Assembly (NCBI RefSeq): GCF_009870125.1
Contig: NC_046683.1
Span: 22,391,001-22,455,000, forward strand
Direction of reading: 5' to 3'
Length of the DNA stretch: 64,000 nucleotides
Source: Drosophila pseudoobscura
Taxonomy: Eukaryota; Arthropoda; Insecta; Diptera; Drosophilidae
Under the pieces are notes generated by a model, which was given only the letters and a program-made list of their open reading frames with translations, was not told the origin of the DNA and ran no database searches. The position numbers and the translations under genes were made by a program. This document shows, piece by piece, positions 49,401 to 57,999 of this stretch (position 1 is the stretch's first letter; each line of letters opens with the position of its first letter).

Positions 49401-50428
49401 GAGATAGACGTATTGAAAGCGGACGCCACAGACAGAGAGAGAGCCCTCGAACTACATAAGGTAAAGGCAGAAGAAGTTCTAGAAGTTCACATAAGATCTG
49501 AACTAGTTCTAAAAATGGGAATTTGGCAGTGGAATATATGAAGTATGAAGTTATGTATGTTTCCACTCTAGAACGGACTGCTTAAGGAAAATAGGAATAG
49601 GTTACTCAAACTAATCGTAGTTTTCGATTCAAATATTTGAACCCCACTAGATCAAAATCGAATAATTATTCCAAATGTAGTTATTACAGTAACGATCGAT
49701 CTGAATTGTTCAATCCTTTCAATTTTTCAAACAAATGTTCTTCCACTCGTTAATTTTTACTAATTCCGCTCAATTTCGATAGCTGCCGGGTACTATAGAT
49801 GTTTCATTCTGTCTTGACTCTCCCCATCGACACCATGACAAGGGGCCCTACATATGCATATATGTAGATGTATGTATATATATACAAGATAAATTGATTG
49901 CGCTGCTTCTTTCTCTTCCTCTTCCTATCGATAGTGATAAGCAGGCAATGACATTTGCAAAAGAAATGAACAACGCAGCTGGCGTCAACCTACGCGTTAT
50001 TTCTGAGGGCCTGCTATCAGTCTCGCCTTACTCTTCGACCAGTTAAAAAGGAGTTCCTATATATGTATGTACATATATGCACGTTTGAATATAGTTGGTA
50101 CATAAATACATATACATATACTTACGAACTCTTTTTCCACGGCAGCTGCAGATGTGGTTGCGCCATTACTACTACTCTCACTCCCGCTGGCCGCCTCGAA
50201 TAGCGCCGTTGGATCTCCGCCGGAGGCGCGATACTTTTCTACATCGGAGAGCAACCGTTCCAGATACTCCACATAAAGCGTCTCCTGTTCGAGCTCCTTG
50301 CTCAGTTCTGCGATCTTTAGACGATGCCGCTCAAGGGAGGCGCGTACATCCTGCTCCCAGGCATCGGAGAGTGTGCTCTGTGGGAATCGTTGCATCCACA
50401 AACGTTGGAAATCATCGAAGACGCTCAT
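31404..50428 (-). CDS. RhoGAP1A: BCR/ABR-type RhoGEF-RhoGAP (RhoGAP1A-like)
   Basis: Exons from 5': 50126-50428, 44162-44805, 43455-44097, 43078-43382, 42874-43000, 38115-38135, 33926-34024, 32872-33858, 32399-32782, 32181-32341, 31974-32113, 31651-31900, 31404-31590; phases agree throughout, giving 1416 aa. Residues 1-70 match the BCR oligomerisation coiled coil (FDDFQRLWMQRFPQS, then LSKELEQETLYVEYLERLL). A long Ser/Pro-rich region ends in NYVNIDYF, an SH2-type site. The DH domain (about 692-880) has TSQPVI and TIFFKIDELYEVH; the PH domain follows with LRHLFLFNDVIACAK. C2 (about 1098-1165) has LWNESFMLELEGSQNVRILL. RhoGAP (about 1213-1400) has GCYRVSGSASDL, with the arginine finger, and MSLHNLAMVFGPTLIRP. 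The family turns Rho/Rac GTPases on and off at membranes and the cytoskeleton. Introns of 4.7, 4.1 and 5.3 kb are filled with transposons. Donors GTTTGT (42873) and GTGGCT (32398) are unusual. Intron 43383-43454 is 72 nt and stop-free. Confidence 0.92.
34025..35273. other. Intron sequence of the RhoGAP1A-like gene
   Basis: AT-rich; an (ATT)n tract lies at about 34828-34866 and a T-run at 35008-35018. 'atctgattgctgaaagtc' near 34760 and 'atcagcaatcagattgctga' near 35196 suggest ends of a small unnamed repeat. Nothing coding. Confidence 0.35.
35274..37506. mobile_element. Tc1-like fold-back element with about 410-bp inverted arms
   Basis: Left arm 35274-35682 and right arm 37091-37506 are long reverse complements. 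Both outer ends read CACTC-C-CC-ACACTTGAAT and are flanked by TA, the target of Tc1/mariner elements. Each arm contains the transposase start: the left arm reads MGCGKSFSKDENSTIKASKE in one open frame, while the right arm has an early stop. Reading inward from the right arm, the helix-turn-helix-like part (KISDTIGKTRCVLSDFIKNG) continues to about 36570. No DDE catalytic part was recognised. A DINE copy has inserted between the arms. Confidence 0.7.
35683..36567 (+). mobile_element. DINE-like element inserted in the Tc1-like element, copy 9
   Basis: Starts AGGGGGAACGTTGTGAG directly after the left Tc1 arm breaks in 'aagtgataca'. It includes the long-form middle part and a GACGGACGGACGGACAG run. 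It ends early at 'ggacgttacaaacac', without the GAGTATCGGGTAT end. Confidence 0.8.
37507..38493. other. Intron sequence flanking the microexon
   Basis: Apart from the 21-nt exon at 38115-38135 there is nothing coding. The region has runs of short AT tracts and no repeat that I can name. Confidence 0.4.
38115..38135 (-). other. RhoGAP1A: 21-nt microexon of the RhoGAP1A-like gene
   Basis: On the minus strand a pyrimidine-rich tract ending CTTCTCCCAACAG precedes 21 nt encoding NLVSAIL, followed by a consensus donor GTGAGT. Both neighbouring exons end and begin in phase 0, so inclusion adds seven residues just before the DH domain and skipping keeps the frame. It is isolated by 4.7 kb and 4.1 kb of intron. 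No transcript was available to confirm it. Confidence 0.55.
38494..39107 (+). mobile_element. DINE-like element, short form, copy 10
   Basis: CGAGGGGGAACGTTGAGAG start, but the hairpin is partly deleted ('gttgagagtagtacattta'). It has the GACGGACAGACAGACAG run and a complete tail TTTTGAGTATCGGGTATAAA. Lies in the large intron upstream of the microexon. Confidence 0.85.
39108..39970. other. Intron sequence, nothing recognised
   Basis: Frames at 39658-39898 overlap on both strands with no domain. AT-rich. Confidence 0.35.
39971..41487 (+). mobile_element. Tc1-like DNA transposon, decayed
   Basis: 1517 bp with imperfect terminal inverted repeats: left CAGTGGCGTTGAAAAAAATA, right (reversed) CAGCTGCGCCGAAAAAATAG; a TA dinucleotide sits outside each end. 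A plus-strand transposase relic begins about 40226 (MGFGKH), with TYPKVGQIVGCSKEMISNAL as the helix-turn-helix part. It reaches DWPVQSPDMNPIDN near 40957-40998, the DDE-domain signature of Tc1 transposases. Stops and shifts are scattered through it, so it is not functional. Lies in an intron of the RhoGAP1A-like gene. Confidence 0.8.
41820..42387 (+). mobile_element. DINE-like element, degenerate, copy 11
   Basis: Decayed head ('gttgagttgctgctgcgata'), 'atggctctcctccgg', 'cagtgacatatcacagaagt', a much reduced GACGGACAGACG run and the tail 'gattccttctggacgttata' to 'caccaaaaatctaac'. The terminal GAGTATCGGG is lost. Confidence 0.65.
42450..42715 (+). mobile_element. Tc1-like transposase C-terminal relic
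   Basis: A plus-strand frame reads LDWQSNSPDLNPMENV, then a TAG, then ALMTAEAKNYG. This is the Tc1 DDE-domain motif (SPDLNPIEN) with an in-frame stop. No inverted repeats were found. It differs from the copy at 39971-41487, so it is a second lineage. Confidence 0.6.
45006..45372 (-). mobile_element. DINE-like element, tail part of a split reverse copy
   Basis: Reversed tail 'tactcaaaatgagtgtgg' and 'cgtccagaagaagcg', GTCTGTCTGTGCGTCTGTCC run, 'acagaatcgtagagaatagc'. It breaks off at about 45372 where LINE sequence begins. The matching head half is at 46146-46425. Confidence 0.75.
45385..45955 (+). mobile_element. 5'-truncated non-LTR retrotransposon (Jockey-superfamily), RT C-terminus
   Basis: An open frame from about 45391 to 45857 reads PILEYGSCVWCSQYKVHQDR and VQKNFLLFALRGLNW, then LVNRRKMLCVIFMHNLIRGD and SPDLLSSINFSIPIR, ending in a TAA. 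These are the thumb and C-terminal motifs of Jockey/I-type reverse transcriptases. Only the 3' end is present, as usual for 5'-truncated LINE insertions. It splits a reverse DINE copy. GC-rich sequence at 45960-46140 is unassigned. Confidence 0.7.
46146..46425 (-). mobile_element. DINE-like element, head part of the split reverse copy
   Basis: Reversed blocks 'cgcacaatcatagagaatga', 'ggatcattattatagccaaa', 'gtatcgggtataaatgtaga' and the head 'caactcacaacgttccccct'. It ends at 46425 next to the 3' tail of a reversed LINE. Confidence 0.8.
46426..47025 (-). mobile_element. LINE reverse-transcriptase fragment, reversed, with YADD box
   Basis: The minus strand reads FINDISLSIQASEHLLYADD, where YADD is the catalytic box, then LQRDLARVARWCRLNSLPL. 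Shifted pieces follow (MEIHDLGVLFDSRFHF; EDRSAIAAQMFIYDTL; DPDLLSSISFTAPAW). It ends in an AATAAATAAA-like tail beside the DINE head. Frameshifts and an internal gap show that it is dead. Its C-terminal piece is homologous to, but distinct from, the plus-strand LINE at 45385-45955. Confidence 0.7.
47026..50125. other. First intron of the RhoGAP1A-like gene, no further gene seen
   Basis: Contains a (CT)n tract at about 47776-47793. Minus-strand frames at 48906-49124 and 49126-49566 lack domains. An alternative first exon in the GC-richer part at 48700-49250 is possible but not shown. Confidence 0.35.
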
Positions 50429-51669
50429 GACGCTGACGTTTCCACTCCCCCTGCCCCTCAGTTGGGCTGCTTTTGTTATAGATGCTTCACTTCGTGTTTT
50501 TGGCGGCTGATGCTTGCGATGCTGATGCTGCTACTGCTGCTTCTGGCACTTACTCAAAGATGATGATGTCGATGACCACGTTGATTATTATGTTAATTAT
50601 GACGAAGTGGGCGAGGCTGGTTTTTATGTAACAAGCACCAGTTGTGCGTTGTCACCTTGGCTGCCTGCAAAATTACATTTCTACATGCATGTATGTATGC
50701 ATGTTGATATATGAAAGAGTTAACGAGAGTATAGTTTGAGTGTGTGGGCGTTGGAACGTCACAAATCTTAGTCCATTGAGTGTATCCTTGCGTGTGGGCA
50801 GCCACAATATTTTACCCCATTCTTTCCCCTCCTCCTCACTAGGATGCAAATTATGCCAGTTTTTTGGTACTGACACCACAAAAATATTGATGTTTTTTTA
50901 AGAAGTGTCTTAGAACCGGTTTGGTGCCCTGCTCTATCCTACACTTGTGTTAGTGTGTGGTCCCGTTTGTTGTTGCCCTTTTGAGTTCATTCGAATTTGA
51001 TGTTGCTGTTCCTTTTTTCTGCTCATCTTCATTGTTTTTGTTTCTTTCTTACTTGTAGCCAAGGCCAGGGTGCGATAATGGAGGCGCAGACGCAATGATT
51101 TCTATTGAACTTTTCACATTTAAACTATCAAGACAGCAGAAACATTAAGACAGAGAGAGTAGCTACCACACATGCACTTCTTACTCTTCCTGCTAAAGAA
51201 ACAGTCAGTGGGCGTTGCAGCTGAGGTGCAGCTTAATGGCGCCAGCGTCGCTGCTGCTGCTGCCCTACCACACACAATCACACAAATGCATGTACGCACA
51301 CTATTCACAAAGGTTTCCTTTTTGATAAGTAGAGAGGGGCAACTGTGTTAAGGATTTGTCACAAAACTTAAAAAAAAAAACAACTATATTTCACACTTTT
51401 GCACACACACACATTCAGACAACAACGACGCCGCTTCGGTGGAAAAGCAGAAATACAGACAACACATTTGCATACATATGTGCAGCGTGTTCTGTGCGAC
51501 TGCTCTAGTGTGTGTAAAACTCGGCTTTGGATTTTTTTAACTCACGTTTCATTTTTTGTTGAACTATTTGCACTTAATCTTTGTACAACGGTTTTGTGTT
51601 TTTTTTCTCGGCACACGCAATAATTCACTTTCACATTTAATATTTTATATATATGTACATTCACATACA

Positions 51670-51714
<45 letters not shown>

Positions 51715-52896
51715 TATGTGCATATATTTTTGCAGATTTGACAAATAGTGCTGGCTCGCTCACAAAAAAAAACTATTCACTGCAGTGAACGAACTGAGTT
51801 CACCTTAACCCACCATGAAAAAACATCTATATAAACAGGTGAACAACTTGAGTAAAGCCACAATAAACATACCTGTTTGTAAATTCTCATTTTATATCCT
51901 TCCTAGTAACTTAAAAAAAATGACTGCGCCTGAACTTTCTTTCACCTGAACTGCGCAAAAACTCTTCAAGTTAAATCAGTTTTGTGAGTAAATTTAAAAT
52001 TTCCACTGATTCAAAATGGGTTAACTGTTTCTTTTTGCTTATGATGGGAATATTTCTCGATTTAGATATTCTGTCTAGAATTACTAGCTTGCTGGGAGCC
52101 TCGACACTAAACATATAAATTTATCCGATAAATTGATCAATTTTCATCAAATTGGTTGATTTCATCTACTCTTTTTAATTGGATTGTTTATGAAATAAGG
52201 CTTTAAAAAAAGAGTTAAACTAAATTCCCCTACATATTGCTACATTGCAACTACCTATGTATATGTAGATGTAATTATCAACAGAGACACCTGGCGAGGA
52301 AAAGGCGCATCCCCAAGTTACATGTGCAAGGTGTGTGACCTAGAGAGGGTGCTGTGACCTGCAACAGCACTGTTCCCTGCTCAACGGGAAAATCAACTGG
52401 ACGCATATACATATATCTCCAGCTTTCACTGCTGGCTATTTCCACTCTCTCTGTTTATGCAGCTATTCAGTTAGCTAATTCCAATATGGTACAATACAGC
52501 CTTATGACATTCGTGCTTTGGAGAATCAAGTGTGTTGGACAACGTCCAGCCGTGAAGGTCCTTAATTTCGAGTCTAGATCATAACTTATGGTCTCATTCC
52601 ACTAATCTCAATCGTTAGCATACGAAAGTTAATGCACAAAACAATAATGGATTTCCTTTCACAAGCCTAAAGTAAAGGTATGCTAAAGTAAAGGGTATGT
52701 GAGCCAAGAAAGTTATAATGGAATATACATACACTTAGAATTTAAGAATTCCTATACCTTAAATACGCTAGAAGAAAAGAAAACAGAAACTAAACAAAAC
52801 AAAGCGCTAAAAATGAGCGGCCCAAACGCTAGAGCCATAGACCTAGGAGCGTACGCAGCAAATCTATTAGGAATTCTACTTTGTATGAACTAATAC
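50429..52896. other. 5' flank of the RhoGAP1A-like gene
   Basis: Should hold the promoter and 5' untranslated exons, but none could be fixed. CTG/GCA repeats lie near 51250-51266. No coding frame is convincing. Confidence 0.35.
51674..51708. repeat. (TA)n microsatellite
   Basis: A near-uninterrupted TA tract of about 35 bp, the longest in the window. Confidence 0.9.
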
Positions 52897-52904
52897 ATCT
52901 ACAT

Positions 52905-53523
52905 TAGTGTTGGGTAAACATTGCTCATTTTGGTGAAAATGTTCACTTGTTCTTTTTTAGTAAGTGGGTCAACTCACACAGATTGCTCACTTAGATTGCT
53001 TAGATGCTCACTTAGATTACTCAGTTGCTCACTGTTCACGCACAGATCACTAAGCAAATAAAATACGTTACATTTCAATTTTAATCAAACATTTATAACT
53101 ATATAATTATTATTATTTATATTCCAAATTTCACTATACTTTCGAAGTATCGAATATAGTTCGAATTAGCGACATACTGCCGGTAATGCAAAAAGTGTGA
53201 AGTAAAAGCAAATATGAGCAACAACTGCCAGAACGCAAAATGCCCTTTGAGGAGCAAAATTGCGCTAACAGTGAGTAGAGAACAAGTGAGTAGTGAACAA
53301 GTGAAAAACAAAGAGCGAGTGAGCAAAAATGAACTAGTGAACAACAAAGTACAAGTGAGCAAAAAAGAACAAGTAAGTAACAAAGAACAAGTGAGCAAAA
53401 AAGAACAAGTGAGCAATAAAGAACAAGTGAGCAAAAAAGAACAGTTTGGAAGGACCATGTTCAGTTGCTCACTTAAGTGAACAACTCTTTTTTGTTCACT
53501 CACTCATGAGCATCACAACACTA
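52905..53523. mobile_element. hAT-type MITE with 8-bp target duplications and internal repeat array
   Basis: The octamer ATCTACAT stands at 52897-52904 and again at 53524-53531. Between them the element starts TAGTGTTGGG and ends CACAACACTA, inverted ends of hAT type. TTGCTCACTT-like motifs recur near the left end and their complement AAGTGAGCAA recurs inside. The array at about 53275-53450 has units like GTGAGCAAAAAAGAACAA. It happens to be open in one frame (KEQVSNKEQVSKKEQ), which is a by-product of an 18-nt repeat and not a protein claim. No transposase is present. Confidence 0.85.
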
Positions 53524-53531
53524 ATCTACAT

Positions 53532-54379
53532 ATGTATGTATGTATATACTGTATGCCTAGCTTTAGCCTTTCGACATTAGAACTTGCCAACTTTGCTGCG
53601 AAGAGAGAGATAGCATGACAGAAAAAACGCGGAAGTATTGTTCGTAGCCGTCTTTAAACAGGTCTCCGGCTACCAGTCGAATAACTGGGGCACTATTAGT
53701 GACAAAATTTTGTTTTCCAGCACACCCAGCAAGCAAAATTGGTTCTGAAAAGGCTTTTTCTGTTTTTGCAGTTAGTCAGTTAGAAAATTAGAATATCATA
53801 TGGCCATCAGTAAATTGAACATACGTTAGCGATTGAACTTTTAGGACTGTGATATAGTGACGGCTGCCTGTTGATAGAAGCAATATCGATAGGCTAGTAC
53901 TTTTCTGATTAGAGAGCGTTGCCAGATGATCGTGTGCTCATTTGGCCATTTCGAATCATGGATATTTTAACTATTAAACCTAATCGGTTTTCGGTCAAAG
54001 TCCGGTAGAGCTCATATCATTACGAATTTTCCTGTTAAAGAATAATGAAATAATTAATTTTTCTATTCGGCCAGCGAATATTTATAGCCAACTACCCAAA
54101 TCAATTTCTATATCGAACTATGCAGATCTCCTCTAGAACATTCCAATTCTGTCTCTACATGAGCCCCACATGTCTGCAGATCGACTTTAGAACGGTTTTC
54201 AAGTTCCCCTTATCAGCCTCACCTGCCCGATAACATATACATACATATATTCATATAATTAAGGCTCTTTCGCATTGGACTACACAACTTCTTGTCGGCT
54301 TACCCCTTTGGTCTCCAACGGCACTTAGTCAGCTCTCTAAGAATATTATATTCTTTCCTCCGCGCATGACGAATCCCAA
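53532..54379. other. Spacer, nothing recognised
   Basis: No domain-bearing frame or named repeat was found. Confidence 0.4.
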
Positions 54380-55488
54380 CGAGGGGGAACGTTGTGAGTT
54401 GTTGCGGACACCGCAACTCTACAATTATACCCAATACTAAGTCGGTATGGCTCCCCTCCGGCAGACGCCGCTAATATTAAACGACACGACAAAGAGTGCG
54501 TGCGAGAGAGACAGAAAATCAGTCTGAGCGTGACGTCGGGCGCTGCGTTGCCACTGCAAATTGATTTGTTCCTTTTGGCTATAAAAATGATCTGATCTGA
54601 TCCAGATTCAGCAATCTGATAGATATGCTCGTTATCTATGATTCTGCGTTTTTAATTTTCTCGAATCTGCAATATTGTGGATGCAACAGATTCTCGTCCT
54701 TTGGGGGGGCGGAAGGGGGTGGGGCGAAATTCTGAGATATACGTTTTATAGTGAGATCTAACAGAAGTGCGGATACCAAATTTGGTTACTCTAGCCTTAA
54801 TAGTCTCTGAGATTTGTGGTTGCCCCAGATTTTCGTCCTTTGCGGGGGCGGAAGGGGGTGTGTCGAAATTTGTATACAAAACGGTCAAGGTCCGATATCA
54901 CAGGAGTGTGGATACCAAATTTGGATGCTCTAGCTCTTATGGGTTCTGAGATCCTTGAACTCATATTTTGCAATTGACAAAACCGACCATGATACCTGTG
55001 TGTTAGAGTGAGACAGAGCGAGAAAGAGTGAAATTGTTTCCGTGAATCTGGCTACAATAATTATACGATCTGGTTCAGATTTTGCACTCTAGAAGATATA
55101 GTCATCTTCTACGATTCTACGATTTTTAGTTTTCTCGTATCGTCGAAATTGTGGATGCCACACATTTTCGTCCTTTGTGGGGGCGGAAGTGGGCGGGGCG
55201 AAGTTTTGAAATATTTTTGTAGCAGTGACATATCACAGATGTCTGGATCCAAAACATCGTTGCTCTAGCTCTTATAGTCTTTGAGCACTAGGCGCTGAAG
55301 GGGACGGACAGACGGACGGACGGACAGACGGACAGACAGACATGGCTCAATCGACTCGGCTATTGATGCTGATCAAGAATATATATACTTTATGGGGTCG
55401 GAAACGATTCCTTCTGGCCGTTACACACATCCACTTTTACCACAAATCTAATATATCCCAATACTCATTTTTAGTATAGGGTATAAAA
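54380..55488 (+). mobile_element. DINE-like element, long form, copy 12
   Basis: A complete 1.1-kb copy. The head and tail are as in the short form. The extra middle has two more repeats of the 'gggggcggaagggggtg' block and the 'accgaccatgatacctgtgt' and 'gagacagagcgag' segments. GACGGACGGACGGACAG run at about 55304-55340. Confidence 0.85.
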
Positions 55489-55843
55489 ACCATGGCCTCT
55501 GTCATGCTATGGATATGAATATGGCTGGGAATGGATATGGATTTGGCTTCTTGTCTTATCGGTGGACAATACGAGATAATCCATTAAACGGCGGGATATA
55601 AAAAGCACACAACTCAACCCGATAGCCATTCACGTAGCTCACTAAATCCGTGGTCGGTTAGCCCCCGTAAGGCCACAAATTCGATTTTTTTTTAAATCTT
55701 AGGTCTTCTTCCTAAGGATACACAAAACAGAATGAGGTAAGTACTGGATAATAAAATGGCTAAAAGCAGTTCGTTACGAATGGGTAAAGGTGTTTGGATT
55801 ACAGTGATGGAAGTTCCCGACAATATGAGGCTACTAATAAAAA

Positions 55844-56919
55844 CGAGGGGGAACGTTGTGAGTTGCTGCGGACACCGCAACTCTACATTTATACCCGATA
55901 CTTAGTCAGTATGTCTCTCCTCCGGCAGACGACGCTGATATTAAGCGACACGACAAAGAATGCGTGCGAGAGAGACAGAAAATCAGTCTGAGCGTGACGT
56001 CGGGCGCTGCATAGCCACTGCAAATTGATTTCTTGCTTTTGGCTATACAAACTATCCGAACTGATCCAGATTCATAGATATGGTCATTCTTTATGATTCT
56101 GCTGATTTTTAGTTTTTTCGAATCAGCAATATTGTGGACGCAACAGATTTTCGTCCTTTGTGGGGCGGAAAGGGGTGGGGCGAAATTTTTAGATATACGT
56201 TTTATAGTGAGATCTAACAGGAGTGCGGATACCAAATTTGGTTACTGTAGCGTTAATAGTCTTAGAGATTTGTGGATGCCCAGATTTTCGTCCTTTGCGG
56301 GGGCGGAAGGGGGTGTGGCGAAATTTTGACACAAAACGGTCAAAAATTTGGTTGCTCTGGCTCTTATAGGTTCTGAGATCCTTGAACTCATATTTTGCAA
56401 TTGGCAAAACCGACCATGAAACCTATGTGTTAGAGAGAGACAGAGCGAGAAAGAATGAAATTGCTTTCTTGATGTTGGCTATAATAATTATACGATCTGG
56501 CTTAGATTTTGCACTCTAGAAGATATTGTCATCCTCTACGATTCTGCGTTTTCAGTTTTCTCTTATCTTTGAAATTGTGGATGCCACAGATTTTCGCCCT
56601 TTGGCGGGGCGGAAGTGGGCGAAGCAACGTTTTCAAAAATTCTTGTAACAGTGACATATCACAGAAGTCTGGATCCAAAACATCGTTGCTCTAGCTCTTA
56701 TAGTCTTTGAGCACTAGGCGCTGAAGGGGATGGACAGACGGACGGACGGACGGACAGACGGACAGACAGACAGGGCTCAATCGACTCGGCTATTAATGCT
56801 GATCAAGAATATATATACTTTATGGGGTCGGAAACGATTCCTTCTGGACGTTACACACATCCACTTTTACCACAAATCTAATATACCCCAATACTCATTT
56901 TGACTATCGGGTATAAAAA
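55844..56919 (+). mobile_element. DINE-like element, long form, copy 13
   Basis: Same structure as copy 12, which ends 355 bp upstream in the same orientation. CGAGGGGGAACGTTGTGAG start, GACGG/GACAG run at about 56732-56774, TTTGACTATCGGGTATAAAA end. Confidence 0.85.
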
Positions 56920-57999
56920 GGCAGTCACAGAGGGAACTGAAGGTTAAAGAAACGTCATTCAAATCCTAATGTATTTTATCTTAGAACAAGCTCTTGCATT
57001 TGAAAAACCTCAAACGAGAGATAATAATGGTATACAGTAGTATAACTAAAGATTAGTTCCATATTATGGCAAGGAAAAACAAGGTAAGGGTTTAATTTTA
57101 CAGCTTTGATGAATTGCTTCTTTGGATTGACAGTTATTGTCCTCTGAAAAGTTGTATTCTTATTAGAAATAGGTAACTGCAATGCTACCTGATATAGCCT
57201 CTGCCGACCCCAGAACTCCTCCCCCAGTGTCTTGTCAAAAGACCACTTTGTATCCTGCGGCATTCTGCTGTGTTTTTGACGTGTTTTTTGAAATTTTACA
57301 CATGATATTTCTCTATGAGTAATCTAGCATGACTTAGTGCTTTTTCAGGCCAACGTCATAATTTCCATATTCTACTTCATCCTATTCATATGTGCTCCAA
57401 TGTGGTTTTAATTCTTATGGCACATTCTGTTCCTATTCTGTTTCTACCACTAGCTTCGCTGTTATTTTATCACCTGCTTCATTTCTAGATACATACATAT
57501 GTATGTCCTAATTCCACGGGAGATCAGCACGGAGTTCGCAGTTCTTGAATTAACTGCGAAGTAATATTGGCGTCAGCCGGAGCTCAAATTGTTGCTGACT
57601 GTAAGATTGGTTATAAAGTTTAGGTTCATGGAAATTTGTCTGTGACTTATAGATGTCGGACAAGCTGGTTACCCTCAATAGTTCAGTCAAAGATATCCAA
57701 ATATTAGGCGAAACATTCGAAGCAGAGACCCAAAGCTATGTACATAACATATGTATGTATGTATGCTGGATCGCAGCACCCAATCAGTTCAGAGTCAATG
57801 ATAAAAGCTGACTGCAATGCGATATTTGGAGCTGGTTGACGCGTTCGGTGACATATTAGTCGGGTATGGGTGAGCGGTAGGGAGGGACAGAGTAAAGAGA
57901 TGGCAAGTGGCACTATACCCCAGTTCAAGCCCCCGTCGTTTCGTCTGCTGCACCAATAACCGTACTTCTCAATGCCATCTTCCTCCTGGCAGCTTCTGC
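56920..57999. other. 5' flank of the gamma-glutamyltransferase gene
   Basis: A minus-strand frame at 56976-57263 begins MPQDTKWSFDKTLGEEFWGR and is coding-like in its first part, but no family or splice partner was found. A pyrimidine-rich acceptor (TTCCTCCTGGCAG) ends at 57992, so an upstream untranslated exon probably lies in this stretch. Confidence 0.35.

Noticed and set aside
51542..51763. Frames rich in YIYIYI
   Set aside because: Created by the TA microsatellite at 51674-51708.
53214..53480. 88-codon frame of KEQVSNKEQ repeats
   Set aside because: It lies wholly inside the hAT MITE and arises from an 18-nt repeat; no start context or homology supports a protein.
57907..57999. Extended GTG-started N-terminus for the gamma-glutamyltransferase
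   Set aside because: A good pyrimidine-acceptor lies at 57992 and the ATG at 58000 gives the expected length with the membrane anchor at the start.
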